Origin: RGIG5612 sp017511185
GTDB lineage: Bacteria; Bacillota; Clostridia; Lachnospirales; Lachnospiraceae
DNA length: 64,000 nucleotides
Direction of reading: 5' to 3'
NCBI GenBank assembly: GCA_017511185.1
Contig: JAFWLF010000006.1
Coordinates: forward strand, 66,886 to 130,885
Shown here: one piece after another, positions 17,060 to 26,858 of the stretch
Position numbering within the stretch: position 1 is the first letter of the stretch
Layout: every line of letters starts with the position of its first letter
Program-made: the position numbers and the translations under genes
Notes under the pieces: model-generated
What the model saw: the letters and a program-made list of their open reading frames with translations, nothing else
Databases searched by the model: none
What the model was told of the DNA's origin: nothing

Positions 17060-18059
17060 GAAAGACTGCGACATTACAAAGCTTGACGGAAAAACAATTG
17101 CAATCGTTGGCTATGGCTCCCAGGGACATGCACATGCACTGAACCTGCGTGATTCCGGATGCAAGGTCATCGTCGGCCTGCGTGAGGGCGGAAAATCCTG
17201 GCCGGTAGCAGAAAAAGACGGATTTACTGTTATGACAGTTCCGGAGGCTACAAAAGCAGCGGACATTATCATGATCCTGATCAACGACGAAGCACAGGCT
17301 GATATGTACCGGAAAGACATTGCGCCATATCTGACGGCAGGCAAAGCAATCGCATTCGCACATGGATTTAATATTCGTTACAAACAGATCGTTCCGCCGG
17401 TAGACGTAGATGTTTTCATGGCAGCTCCAAAGGGACCTGGCCATACTGTCAGAAGCCAGTATGTAGCAGGCAAAGGTGTGCCGTGTCTGGTAGCAGTAGA
17501 GCAGAACGCAAGCGGCAAGGCATATGACATCGCACTGGCTTATATCGCAGGCATCGGCGGCGCAAGAGCCGGCATCCTGGAGACCACAATGAATGAAGAA
17601 ACAGAGACCGACCTCTTTGGTGAGCAGACCGTTCTTTGCGGCGGCGTTGTTGACCTGATGAGATGCGGTTTTGAGACATTAGTAGAAGCAGGCTATGCTC
17701 CGGAGAATGCATACTTTGAGTGCATCCATGAGATGAAACTGATCGTCGACCTGATCAATAAGGGCGGCGTTGCAGCTATGAACTACTCCATCTCTGATAC
17801 AGCAGAGTATGGTGAGTATGTATCCGGCCCGAGAGTACTGCCTTACGAGCAGACCAAAGCAAACATGAAAGCTGTCTTGAACGACATTCAGGATGGTACG
17901 TTTGCAGGCAAATGGATCGCTGAGAACAAGAACGGCAGAACGTTCTTCAATTCCAAGAGAGCAGCTCTTGCAAAGCATCCGATGGAGATCGTCGGAGCTC
18001 AGCTGCGTGAGCAGATGCTGTGGAAGAACGACAACGATCTGGATAACGCTTCCAACTAA
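17040..18059 (+). CDS. ilvC: Ketol-acid reductoisomerase
   Basis: NADPH-dependent isomeroreductase that converts acetolactate to dihydroxyisovalerate, and the Ile analogue likewise. It is a class I (short) form of 339 residues. The Rossmann motif VGYGSQGHAHALNLRDSG is near residue 23, and metal-binding glutamates lie in NEETETDLFGEQ. ATG 17040 (MAKMYYEKD) is chosen because AAAAAGGAG is well spaced before it. An upstream frame start at 17007 lies deep inside ilvN. Confidence 0.96.
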   Translation: MAKMYYEKDCDITKLDGKTIAIVGYGSQGHAHALNLRDSGCKVIVGLREGGKSWPVAEKDGFTVMTVPEATKAADIIMILINDEAQADMYRKDIAPYLTAGKAIAFAHGFNIRYKQIVPPVDVDVFMAAPKGPGHTVRSQYVAGKGVPCLVAVEQNASGKAYDIALAYIAGIGGARAGILETTMNEETETDLFGEQTVLCGGVVDLMRCGFETLVEAGYAPENAYFECIHEMKLIVDLINKGGVAAMNYSISDTAEYGEYVSGPRVLPYEQTKANMKAVLNDIQDGTFAGKWIAENKNGRTFFNSKRAALAKHPMEIVGAQLREQMLWKNDNDLDNASN

Positions 18060-18075
18060 TTAAATAATGCATTAA

Positions 18076-18098
18076 GCGTGCCGTGAACCTCGGCACGC
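18076..18098 (+). terminator. GC-rich hairpin after ilvC
   Basis: GCGTGCCG at 18076-18083 pairs perfectly with CGGCACGC at 18091-18098. No T run follows, so it is more likely an mRNA-stabilising or processing hairpin than a full terminator. Confidence 0.5.
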
Positions 18099-18136
18099 GT
18101 TAACGATTATTTTAATAATTGTAATTACTGCTGTAC

Positions 18137-18315
18137 CGTCGCAGGTCTTCGAGCCTGGCCGACATGCGATTTTTCTTAGCAAGCTGTGCAGACGGATAGG
18201 TGCCAGGCGAGGACTGTTTGAGCGAAGCGAGTTCCGCAGCCGGCACCGGGATTATCCGGATGTGCAGCGAGGTTAGAAAAATCGCGCTGGAGGACGGGGC
18301 CGAAGACCTGCGGCG
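18137..18315. repeat. Large imperfect inverted-repeat element between ilvC and ilvD
   Basis: About 180 bases fold into one long stem. GCAGGTCTTCG at 18141-18151 pairs with 18301-18311, GCGATTTTTCT at 18166-18176 with 18275-18285, and GGTGCC at 18199-18204 with GGCACC at 18242-18247. The tip contains a smaller palindrome, GAGCGAAGCGAG. No open frame of note is present. It could be a miniature mobile element or a structured RNA within the operon transcript. It does not end in a T run. Confidence 0.7.
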
Positions 18316-18344
18316 GTGCACAACAATTAAATTAGGAGATAGAT

Positions 18345-20006
18345 ATGAGATCTGATAACGCGAAACTTGGTGTCGCTAGAACACCGAATAAAAGTTTGAT
18401 GTACGCTCTGGGCATGACCGATGAAGAGATCAACCGCCCAATGATCGGCGTCGTCAACTCTTTCAACGAGATCGTCCCGGGCCATATGCACCTGCGCCAG
18501 ATCGCTGATGCAGTCAAGGCAGGTATCCGCGCAGCAGGCGGAACTCCGATCGAGTTCCCGGCCATTGCAGTCTGCGACGGTATTGCAATGGGACATATCG
18601 GAATGAAATATTCCCTGGTCACCAGAGATCTGATCGCAGATTCCACAGAAGCTATGGCCATTGCGCATCAGTTTGACGGACTGGTCATGATCCCGAACTG
18701 TGATAAAAACGTTCCTGGACTTCTGATGGCAGCAGCCAGACTGAACATCCCGACCATCTTTGTTTCCGGCGGCCCGATGCTGGCCGGCCATCTGAAAGAC
18801 GGCAGAAGAACCTGTCTTTCCCATATGTTTGAGGCAGTCGGCGCTTACCATGCAGGCACCCTGGATGAAGCAGGCGTAGAGGAATATACCGAGAATGCAT
18901 GTCCGTCATGCGGATCCTGCTCCGGTATGTATACCGCAAACTCCATGAACTGCCTGTGCGAAGCAATCGGTATGGCACTTAAAGGCAACGGAACGATCCC
19001 GGCACCACTTTCTGCAAGACTGCGTCTGGCAAAGAAAGCCGGCATGCAGATCATGGAACTGGTAGAGAAAAACATCTGCCCGAGAGACATCATGACCGAA
19101 AAAGCATTTGAAAATGCAGATGTCGTTGACATGGCACTTGGATGTTCTACCAACACCATGCTTCATCTTCCGGCTATTGCACACGAAGCAGGGTTGGAGA
19201 TCAGCCTGGATATGTCCAACGAGATCAGTGCAAAAACACCGAACCTCTGCCATCTGGCACCGGCAGGTGATACCTTTATGGAAGATCTGGAACAGGCCGG
19301 CGGCGTTTATGCAGTTATGAAGGAGCTGACCAAGAAAAACCTTCTTCATACGGACGTTATGACGGTTACTGGAAAGACCATGGGCGAAAACCTGGAAGGA
19401 ATCGAAAACCTGAATCCATCCGTTATTCGTCCAATCGATGACCCGTTCTCGCAGACAGGCGGCATTGCTGTCCTGAAAGGAAACCTTGCACCGGACGGCT
19501 GTGTTGTGAAACAGTCTGCAGTCGCACCGGAAATGATGGTGCATGAAGGTCCGGCAAGAGTCTTTGACAGCGAAGAAGATGCTATCGATGCCATCTATAA
19601 CAGAAAGATCAATCCGGGTGATGTGGTCGTGATCCGTTATGAAGGACCAAAAGGCGGCCCTGGTATGAGAGAGATGCTGAACCCAACTTCTGCTATCGTC
19701 GGCATGGGGCTGGGTGAAAGCGTTGCGCTGATCACAGACGGCAGATTCTCCGGCGCAACCCGCGGCGCAGCTATTGGACATGTTAGTCCGGAGGCAGCAT
19801 CTGGCGGAAACATCGGTCTGGTCAATGAAGGCGATCTGATCTCCATCGATATTCCGAACTGCAAGATCAATGTGAATGTTTCGGATGAAGAACTGGAAGA
19901 GAGAAGAAAAGCATGGGTATGCCCGGAGCCGAGGATCAAAACCGGCTATGCAGCACGCTATGCAAAACTGGTCTCCTCAGCAGACAAAGGCGCTATATTA
20001 ATGTAA
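18345..20006 (+). CDS. ilvD: Dihydroxy-acid dehydratase
   Basis: Iron-sulfur dehydratase of 553 residues that makes the 2-keto acid precursors of Val and Ile. The cluster-binding cysteines are visible in NCDKNVPGLLMAAAR and CPSCGSCSGMYTANSMN, and the C-terminal domain has the usual GRFSGATRGAAIGHVSPEA segment. A TTAGGAGAT site precedes the ATG. It is separated from ilvC by 285 bases that hold the hairpin element. Confidence 0.96.
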   Translation: MRSDNAKLGVARTPNKSLMYALGMTDEEINRPMIGVVNSFNEIVPGHMHLRQIADAVKAGIRAAGGTPIEFPAIAVCDGIAMGHIGMKYSLVTRDLIADSTEAMAIAHQFDGLVMIPNCDKNVPGLLMAAARLNIPTIFVSGGPMLAGHLKDGRRTCLSHMFEAVGAYHAGTLDEAGVEEYTENACPSCGSCSGMYTANSMNCLCEAIGMALKGNGTIPAPLSARLRLAKKAGMQIMELVEKNICPRDIMTEKAFENADVVDMALGCSTNTMLHLPAIAHEAGLEISLDMSNEISAKTPNLCHLAPAGDTFMEDLEQAGGVYAVMKELTKKNLLHTDVMTVTGKTMGENLEGIENLNPSVIRPIDDPFSQTGGIAVLKGNLAPDGCVVKQSAVAPEMMVHEGPARVFDSEEDAIDAIYNRKINPGDVVVIRYEGPKGGPGMREMLNPTSAIVGMGLGESVALITDGRFSGATRGAAIGHVSPEAASGGNIGLVNEGDLISIDIPNCKINVNVSDEELEERRKAWVCPEPRIKTGYAARYAKLVSSADKGAILM

Positions 20007-20030
20007 ATCATTTGGAGAATAGATTTTAAA

Positions 20031-21560
20031 ATGAATCAGGTAAAAATATTTGATACCACGCTGCGTGATGGTGAGCAGTCACCGGGATGCAGCATGAATC
20101 TGCGGGAAAAGATAGAAATCGCAAAATGCCTGGAGCGTATGAAGGTAGATATCATCGAGGCTGGTTTTGCTATCTCTTCCCCGGGAGATTTTGAATCTGT
20201 ACAGTCGATTGCAAGAGAGATCAAGGGCTGCACCATCGCATCCCTTGCCAGATCGACCGAAGGCGATATCGACGCAGCCTGGAATGCAGTCAAAGAGGCA
20301 GCAGATCCGCGGATCCATCTGTTTATTGCCACCTCTCCGTTACACATGGAATACAAATTAAAGATGAAACCGGAGGATGTCTTAGAGACGGCGGGCAGAA
20401 TGACGGCATATGCCAAAAAATACTGCTCAAACATCGAGTTTTCCGCAGAAGATGCTACCCGCAGCGATCCGGAATTTCTGGCAAAAGTCGTAGAAGCAGC
20501 GATTAAAAACGGTGCAACAACGGTCAATATTCCGGATACAGTCGGCTACACCACGCCGGAAGAAATGAAGGCGTTGATCGAGTATCTGATCGAAACGGCA
20601 GAAGGTGCGGAGGATGTCATTTTTTCCGTACACTGTCATAATGATCTGGGTATGGCAACTTCCAACTCGCTGGCAGGTGTCTTAGGCGGTGCACGGCAGA
20701 TTGAATGTACCGTAAACGGCCTGGGTGAGCGTGCTGGCAACACCGCACTGGAAGAAGTGGTAATGGCAATGCGGACCCGTCCGGATATCTTTGGCGATAT
20801 CACCACAGGTATCGATGCAACACAGATTTATCGCGCAAGCCGGACGACCTACAACATCATCGGCCAGAAAGCTCCGCTGAACAAGGCTATCGTCGGGCAG
20901 AATGCATTTGCACATGAATCCGGTATTCATCAGCACGGTGTACTGGCCAATAAGAAGACGTATGAGATCCTGACACCGGAGGCTGTCGGCATCCATACAC
21001 AGAACATTGTTCTCGGCAAGCATTCCGGCAAACATGCGGTGGAAAGCCATCTTACTGAGATGGGATACAATCTTACCGAAGAAGAACTGCTGCGCTGCTT
21101 CGAAGAGTTTAAAGTGCTCTGCGATAAAAAGAAAAACGTATCGGATGAGGATCTGGAAGCCATCGTGCTTCATAATACATCAGCTTCTTCCGATATCGAA
21201 AATGGATACGAACTTGACTGGTTTGCTGTTCACACCAGCAACTTTACAACGGCGACCAGTACGGTCTGCCTGCGGAAAGGTGATCAGAAATTTGAGAAAG
21301 TGGCTTTGGGAGATGGACCGATCGATGCTTCCTTCAAGGCGATCGATGAGATCCTGAATCCGCCGGAGCATACGTTCGATGTGTATTCTATCAACTCGAC
21401 TTCCGAAGGCAAGGATACTCTGGGTGATGTTTCCATCAAACTGTCATCTGGATACCGTACTTATGTGGGAAGGGGACTTTCTACGGATATTATTGAAGCC
21501 AGCATCACGGCCTATATTCAGGCATCCAATAAAATGCTGGCAGCAGGAGGGAAACTGTAA
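20031..21560 (+). CDS. leuA: 2-isopropylmalate synthase
   Basis: Condenses 2-ketoisovalerate with acetyl-CoA, the first step committed to leucine. The catalytic DRE-TIM barrel is seen in FDTTLRDGEQSPG, with metal-binding HCHNDLG and NGLGERAGN. After residue 390 a complete C-terminal regulatory domain follows (509 residues total), so leucine feedback is expected. The stop overlaps the leuC start by one base. Confidence 0.95.
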   Translation: MNQVKIFDTTLRDGEQSPGCSMNLREKIEIAKCLERMKVDIIEAGFAISSPGDFESVQSIAREIKGCTIASLARSTEGDIDAAWNAVKEAADPRIHLFIATSPLHMEYKLKMKPEDVLETAGRMTAYAKKYCSNIEFSAEDATRSDPEFLAKVVEAAIKNGATTVNIPDTVGYTTPEEMKALIEYLIETAEGAEDVIFSVHCHNDLGMATSNSLAGVLGGARQIECTVNGLGERAGNTALEEVVMAMRTRPDIFGDITTGIDATQIYRASRTTYNIIGQKAPLNKAIVGQNAFAHESGIHQHGVLANKKTYEILTPEAVGIHTQNIVLGKHSGKHAVESHLTEMGYNLTEEELLRCFEEFKVLCDKKKNVSDEDLEAIVLHNTSASSDIENGYELDWFAVHTSNFTTATSTVCLRKGDQKFEKVALGDGPIDASFKAIDEILNPPEHTFDVYSINSTSEGKDTLGDVSIKLSSGYRTYVGRGLSTDIIEASITAYIQASNKMLAAGGKL

Positions 21561-22831
21561 TGGGCATGACAATGACACAAAAGATCCTGGCGGATCACGC
21601 AGGACTTCCGTCTGTAAAAGCGGGAGACCTGGTTGAAGCAAAGCTTGATCTGGTGCTTGGCAACGATGTAACGACTCCTGTAGCTGTGGAAGTATTTGAA
21701 GCGGCTGGCCTGACCAAAGTTTTTGATAAGGAAAAGATTGCGATCGTGTTAGATCACTATACTCCTTGCAAAGACATCGCTTCCGCTAATCTTTGTGCCA
21801 CAGCAAGAGCTTTTGCAAAAAAACACGGCATCACCCATCTGTTTGATGTGGGTGAAGTCGGGATCGAGCACGCACTGCTCCCGGAAAAAGGTCTGGTAGG
21901 ACCTGGGGACTGCATTATCGGTGCTGACTCACATACTTGTACGTACGGTGCACTTGGTGCATTTTCTACCGGCGTGGGCTCGACGGATATGGCAGCCGGT
22001 ATGGCTTCCGGAGAGAACTGGTTTAAGGTGCCGGATGCAATACAGGTAGTCCTGACAGGGAAAAAGAAACAATATGTTACGGGAAAAGATGTGATCCTTC
22101 ACCTGATCGGAATGATCGGAGTGGACGGCGCACTTTACCGTTCTTTAGAGTTTACAGGTGAAGGTGTTGCGGACCTTTCCATGGATGACCGCTTTACGAT
22201 CGCAAACATGGCCATTGAAGCGGGTGCGAAAAACGGCATCTTCCCGGTAGACGAAAAAACCATGGAATATATTCAGGGAAGATTTGAGAGAGAACCAAGG
22301 ATCTTTGAAGCAGATGCGGATGCTGTTTACGAAAGTGTTGTAACGATTGATCTGTCTGCTTTGGAACCGACGGTTTCCATGCCGCATCTTCCATCCAATA
22401 CGAAAACGGCAGAAGAAGTTAGAGGTCTGCATATCGATCAGGCAGTGATCGGGTCCTGCACAAACGGACGGATCTCTGATCTTCGTGCAGCTGCAGAAAT
22501 CTTAAAAGGCCGTCATGTAGCAGAAGGGGTCCGATGCATCGTGATTCCGGCGACGCAGGATATTTATATGCAGTCGATCAAAGAAGGTCTGACAGAGATC
22601 TTCCTTCAGGCAGGCTGTGCGGTCTCTACACCGACCTGCGGTCCATGTCTGGGCGGACATATGGGTGTTATGAGCGCCGGCGAGCGTGCAGTCGCAACGA
22701 CCAACCGTAACTTTGTCGGCAGGATGGGCCATGTGGAAAGCGAAGTGATCCTGGCCAGCCCGTATGTGGCAGCGGCATCGGCAATAGCCGGCTGTATTGA
22801 ACTGCCTTGTAATTTACCGGAGGTGAACTAA
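21560..22831 (+). CDS. leuC: 3-isopropylmalate dehydratase large subunit
   Basis: Aconitase-family [4Fe-4S] subunit of 423 residues, the compact form typical of anaerobes and archaea. Cluster cysteines appear in IGSCTNGRISDL and TPTCGPCLGGHMG, and substrate/cluster-region residues in GADSHTCTYGALGAF. It isomerises 2- to 3-isopropylmalate together with LeuD, which starts at the next base after its stop. Confidence 0.95.
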   Translation: MGMTMTQKILADHAGLPSVKAGDLVEAKLDLVLGNDVTTPVAVEVFEAAGLTKVFDKEKIAIVLDHYTPCKDIASANLCATARAFAKKHGITHLFDVGEVGIEHALLPEKGLVGPGDCIIGADSHTCTYGALGAFSTGVGSTDMAAGMASGENWFKVPDAIQVVLTGKKKQYVTGKDVILHLIGMIGVDGALYRSLEFTGEGVADLSMDDRFTIANMAIEAGAKNGIFPVDEKTMEYIQGRFEREPRIFEADADAVYESVVTIDLSALEPTVSMPHLPSNTKTAEEVRGLHIDQAVIGSCTNGRISDLRAAAEILKGRHVAEGVRCIVIPATQDIYMQSIKEGLTEIFLQAGCAVSTPTCGPCLGGHMGVMSAGERAVATTNRNFVGRMGHVESEVILASPYVAAASAIAGCIELPCNLPEVN

Positions 22832-23323
22832 ATGGGAAAAGTATTCAAATATGGCGATAATGTGGATACCGACGTCATCATCCCGGCTAGATATCTGAAT
22901 GCGCCGGCTCCGGAAGAACTGGCAAAGCATTGTATGGAAGATATTGATGCGGACTTTACAAAAAATGTAAAGGCGGGCGATATCATCGTAGGCGGTGCAA
23001 ACTTTGGCTGCGGCTCTTCCAGAGAGCATGCGCCGATCTCTATTCGTGCCTGCGGCGTTTCCTGCGTGATCGCAGCATCGTTTGCCCGGATCTTTTACCG
23101 GAATGCGATCAATATCGGCTTTCCGATCTTAGAATGTCCGGAAGCAGCAGAGAAGATTCAAAACGGAGATGAAGTCAGTGTTGATTTTTCCACTGGTGTG
23201 ATCAAAGATGAAACAAGCGGAGAGTCTTTCCAGGCGACAGCATTTCCGGAGTTTATCAATCGTATCATTGAACACGGAGGACTGCTGGAATACCTGAAAG
23301 CCCGCGAGGAGGTGGCAGAGTGA
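22832..23323 (+). CDS. leuD: 3-isopropylmalate dehydratase small subunit
   Basis: Swivelling-domain partner of LeuC, 163 residues. It shows YGDNVDTDVIIPARYL at the N-terminus and the conserved GANFGCGSSREHAP loop. An ACCGGAGGTG ribosome site lies in the end of leuC. Its stop overlaps the leuB GTG start by four bases. Confidence 0.95.
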   Translation: MGKVFKYGDNVDTDVIIPARYLNAPAPEELAKHCMEDIDADFTKNVKAGDIIVGGANFGCGSSREHAPISIRACGVSCVIAASFARIFYRNAINIGFPILECPEAAEKIQNGDEVSVDFSTGVIKDETSGESFQATAFPEFINRIIEHGGLLEYLKAREEVAE

Positions 23324-24387
23324 AAAAGACGATTGCATTGATCAAAGGCGACGGCATCGGTCCGGAGATCGTGGATAGTGCTGTCCAGGTACTGGAAGTG
23401 ATCGCAAAGAAATACGGACACGAATTTGATTTCCCGGCTTATCTTGCCGGAGGATGTGCCATTGATGCCGCAGGCATTCCGCTCCCGCAGGAAACGATCG
23501 ATGGATGCAAAGCATCTGACAGCGTGCTGTTAGGCGCCGTTGGCGGCCCAAAATGGGATGGCTTAGGCGGCGACATCCGCCCGGAGAAAGCGTTACTTGG
23601 CCTGCGTTCCGAACTTGGTTTATTTACCAACCTGCGCCCGGCAAAAATTTACCCGGCACTGGCAGACGCATGCACACTGCGCCCGGATATTATTGAAAAA
23701 GGATTTGACCTGGTGATCGTACGGGAACTGACCGGCGGCATTTACTTTGGTGAACGCGGCCGCAGGGAAGGAAAGTACGGTCCGGAGGCATATGATACCG
23801 AATGCTACAGCGTTATGGAAATTGAACGTATCGCCAGAGTTGCGTTTGAAACAGCGCAAAAGCGCAGAAAGAACGTGATCAGCATCGATAAAGCCAATGT
23901 ACTGGAGACCTCCCGTCTGTGGAGAGAAACGGTACACCGGATCGGTGAGGAATATCCGGATGTGGAATTATCGGATATGCTGGTGGATAATGCTGCAATG
24001 CAGCTGGTGCGTGACCCGTCAAGGTTTGATGTCGTCCTGACTTCAAACATGTTCGGTGATATTCTTTCGGATGAGGCTTCACAGATCACCGGTTCCATTG
24101 GTCTTCTGGCTTCTGCTTCCATGGGAAGCACCACTTGCGGCATGTATGAACCGATCCACGGATCGGCACCGGATATTGCCGGAACAGGACTGGCAAATCC
24201 AATTGCTACGATTCTTTCCGCTGCGATGATGCTGCGGTTCTCCTTCGGCCTTGTCCAGGAAGCCGATGCCATCGAAGCGGCTGTAGATAAAACTTTGCTG
24301 GACGGAGTCCGGACAGCAGATATCGCCCGGGGCGAAGCACATGTTTCGACCACGGAAATGACAAAAGAAATAATTGATAGGATCTGA
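23320..24387 (+). CDS. leuB: 3-isopropylmalate dehydrogenase
   Basis: NAD-dependent oxidative decarboxylase of the leucine branch, 355 residues. Family motifs include GDGIGPEIV, VGGPKWDGL, RELTGGIYFGERG and VDNAAMQLVRDPSRFDVV. The start is GTG at 23320 in the overlap GTGA with leuD, supported by a GAGGAGGTG ribosome site. No alternative ATG gives a full N-terminus. Confidence 0.95.
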   Translation: MKKTIALIKGDGIGPEIVDSAVQVLEVIAKKYGHEFDFPAYLAGGCAIDAAGIPLPQETIDGCKASDSVLLGAVGGPKWDGLGGDIRPEKALLGLRSELGLFTNLRPAKIYPALADACTLRPDIIEKGFDLVIVRELTGGIYFGERGRREGKYGPEAYDTECYSVMEIERIARVAFETAQKRRKNVISIDKANVLETSRLWRETVHRIGEEYPDVELSDMLVDNAAMQLVRDPSRFDVVLTSNMFGDILSDEASQITGSIGLLASASMGSTTCGMYEPIHGSAPDIAGTGLANPIATILSAAMMLRFSFGLVQEADAIEAAVDKTLLDGVRTADIARGEAHVSTTEMTKEIIDRI

Positions 24388-24397
24388 GGTGAAGAAA

Positions 24398-25462
24398 ATG
24401 TTGGATATTAAATTTGATTTAACAAAAGAACCGAAGGAAAAACCACAGGGACCACTTGGCTTTGGCAAGATCTTTACGGATCACATGTTTATCATGAATT
24501 ATACCGAAGGCAAAGGATGGCATGATCCGCGCGTAGAGCCGTATCATGAGATTTCTCTGGAGCCATCAGCCATGGTCTTCCACTATGGACAGGAAATGTT
24601 TGAAGGTCTGAAGGCATACCGCGGAGATGATGGAAAAGCATTTCTGTTCCGCCCGGATATGAATGCAAAACGTGCGATCCGTTCGAACGAAAGACTCTGC
24701 ATCCCGACGATCCCGGAAGAGGATTTTGTACAGGCGATCAAAGCAGTTGTCAATGTAGATCGTGACTGGATCCCGACTGAGCCGGGCACATCTCTTTATA
24801 TCCGGCCATTCATCATCGCAACAGATCCGATCCTTGGCGTTGCACCGTCCAAGACCTATCTGTTCATCATTATCCTTTCTCCAAGCGGCGCGTACTATTC
24901 CAGCGGATTAGCACCGGTCGGCATCTGGATCGAGGATGATTATGTCCGTGCAGTCCGCGGCGGATTAGGTTATGCAAAGACCGGCGGCAACTACGCAGCC
25001 AGCCTTGCAGCACAGGTCAAAGCACATGATGACGGTTATGAGCAGGTTCTCTGGCTGGATGGTGTGGAGCGCAAATACATTGAAGAAGTCGGTTCCATGA
25101 ACATCTTCTTCAAGATTGACGGCAAGATCGTGACCCCGATGTTAAGCGGAAGTATTCTTCCGGGCATCACAAGGGACTCTGTTATCACCCTTTGCAAAGA
25201 TTGGGGATATGAGGTCGAGGAACGCCTGATCTCTGTGGATGAACTTCTGGATGCACAGAAGAGCGGCAAGCTGGAAGAGGTATTCGGTACCGGTACGGCA
25301 GCTGTTATCTCACCGGTCGGAAAACTTCGTTTTGGCAATGAAGTCATGGTGATCGGCGACGGCACGATCGGCGAAGTCAGCCAGAAGCTGTATGATACCG
25401 TAACAGGTATTCAGACGGGAGCTATCCCGGATGAGCGCGGTTGGAGAGTCGAAGTAAACTGA
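24398..25462 (+). CDS. ilvE: Branched-chain amino acid aminotransferase
   Basis: PLP enzyme of fold type IV (354 residues, BCAT type II) that aminates the final keto acids to Leu, Ile and Val. The active-site lysine is in GYAKTGGNYAAS, and GTGTAAVISPVG near the C-terminus binds the cofactor phosphate. I chose ATG 24398 (MLDIKFDLTKEP) behind GAGGTGAAG. A start at 24374 would lie inside leuB. It is the last gene of the ilv-leu unit. Confidence 0.94.
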   Translation: MLDIKFDLTKEPKEKPQGPLGFGKIFTDHMFIMNYTEGKGWHDPRVEPYHEISLEPSAMVFHYGQEMFEGLKAYRGDDGKAFLFRPDMNAKRAIRSNERLCIPTIPEEDFVQAIKAVVNVDRDWIPTEPGTSLYIRPFIIATDPILGVAPSKTYLFIIILSPSGAYYSSGLAPVGIWIEDDYVRAVRGGLGYAKTGGNYAASLAAQVKAHDDGYEQVLWLDGVERKYIEEVGSMNIFFKIDGKIVTPMLSGSILPGITRDSVITLCKDWGYEVEERLISVDELLDAQKSGKLEEVFGTGTAAVISPVGKLRFGNEVMVIGDGTIGEVSQKLYDTVTGIQTGAIPDERGWRVEVN

Positions 25463-25479
25463 TCAGAAAAATTATTAAG

Positions 25480-25512
25480 CAGATCCGTGCGTTTCCCGTG
25501 CGGATCTGTTTG
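25480..25512 (+). terminator. Weak terminator after ilvE
   Basis: CAGATCCG at 25480-25487 pairs with CGGATCTG at 25501-25508 across a 13-base loop, with only a short T-rich tail. Readthrough into the next gene is likely. Confidence 0.5.
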
Positions 25513-25528
25513 TCTGAAAGGAAAAGAA

Positions 25529-26857
25529 ATGTACAAAGAAACAGCGAAACTGATATTGTACAGTGATCTGGCAGCAGATGGGATTTTAAAAGAGCTTGGA
25601 AGGATCTGGCGTGACTGGGAACAGAAGACAGCATTCCCGGAAGATCTGGTGCAGCGCTGCTATGTGCAGGTTAAAAAACTGCTGGATGTTTCCACCGATT
25701 ACGGATTTGATCAGAATCTCTGGCAGTGCTATCTGACGTTTCTTGTGATCACGAATGAGAATTCGTTTTCTCTGACATGTGAAGGCGTTGGTGCAACAGA
25801 AGGCGGCAGCGTAAACACGATCGCGAAAAATGATTTTAAAGTGCTGAAAAAACTTTTCGATTTCGACTTCCGTCCGTTGGAAGAGGATCTGGGGATCGAT
25901 TGCTTTTCTATCATCTGCAATTACACCGCTATCTCCAAACGGGAGAAGATCTACAATAAAAACGTCAGCGATAGCGTACTGGCTCTGCGGGCTAAAATTG
26001 ATGCAGCAGCCGATGAAAACGAGATCTTCGATATCATCACCGAGCATTATAAAACACAGGGAACCGGCATGTTTGGCATGAACCGCGCATTCCGTATCGC
26101 GGGCACAGGAGAAGAGCTGGAGTTTTGTCCGATCAACAATGCCGATACGATCACTCTTTCCGATCTGATCGGATATGAACTGCAGAAACAGGAACTGGTC
26201 CGCAATACCCTTGCTTTCTGCGAAGGGCGCAAGGCGAACGACGTACTTCTTTATGGGGATGCAGGGACCGGAAAGTCCTCCAGTGTAAAAGCTGTTTTGA
26301 ATGAGTACTGCAGCAAGGGTCTTCGCATGATCGAGATCTATAAATATCAGTTCCGCGATCTTTCCAACGTGATCGCAAGGATCAAAAAGCGTAATTACAA
26401 ATTCATTATCTTTATTGATGATCTGTCCTTTGAAGAGGATGAGGTAGAGTATAAATTCCTGAAGGCTGTTATAGAAGGCGGCGTGGAAAGCCGTCCGGAT
26501 AACGTGCTGATCTATGCCACATCCAACCGCAGGCATTTGATCAAGGAAATGTGGAAAGATAAGGATGATATGGAATTTGATGGGGAAATCCACCGTTCAG
26601 ACACCTTGGAAGAAAAGCTTTCCCTGTCATCTCGCTTTGGAGTTGCCATCAATTATTCCGTCCCGCGTTACCAGGAATATCTGGATATGGTCAAGATCAT
26701 GGCAGAGCGGGAAGGACTGCTTGCAGTCGATGCAGCAGATGGAGTTGCTTTAGAAAAGCTGCTGGCGGAGGCAAAGAAATGGGAGATCCGCCATGGCGGT
26801 GTTTCCGGCAGGACCGCAAGACAGTTCATCAATTATATGCTGGGGCAGAAAGAGTAA
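25529..26857 (+). CDS. DUF815-family AAA ATPase
   Basis: Predicted ATP-binding protein of 442 residues. The N-terminal half is family-specific, and the C-terminal AAA module has Walker A GDAGTGKSS near residue 246, Walker B FIIFIDDLSFEEDE near 290 and a sensor segment ATSNRRHL. The family (DUF815) is widespread with no firmly assigned function. I chose ATG 25529 after GAAAGGAAAAG. It may be transcribed by readthrough from ilvE. It converges with the minus-strand esterase, leaving one base between the stop codons. Confidence 0.85.
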   Translation: MYKETAKLILYSDLAADGILKELGRIWRDWEQKTAFPEDLVQRCYVQVKKLLDVSTDYGFDQNLWQCYLTFLVITNENSFSLTCEGVGATEGGSVNTIAKNDFKVLKKLFDFDFRPLEEDLGIDCFSIICNYTAISKREKIYNKNVSDSVLALRAKIDAAADENEIFDIITEHYKTQGTGMFGMNRAFRIAGTGEELEFCPINNADTITLSDLIGYELQKQELVRNTLAFCEGRKANDVLLYGDAGTGKSSSVKAVLNEYCSKGLRMIEIYKYQFRDLSNVIARIKKRNYKFIIFIDDLSFEEDEVEYKFLKAVIEGGVESRPDNVLIYATSNRRHLIKEMWKDKDDMEFDGEIHRSDTLEEKLSLSSRFGVAINYSVPRYQEYLDMVKIMAEREGLLAVDAADGVALEKLLAEAKKWEIRHGGVSGRTARQFINYMLGQKE

Positions 26858-26858
26858 T

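Noticed and set aside
18121..18344. tRNA or small gene between ilvC and ilvD
   Set aside because: The region is a single long inverted repeat; no tRNA arms or supported open frame are visible.
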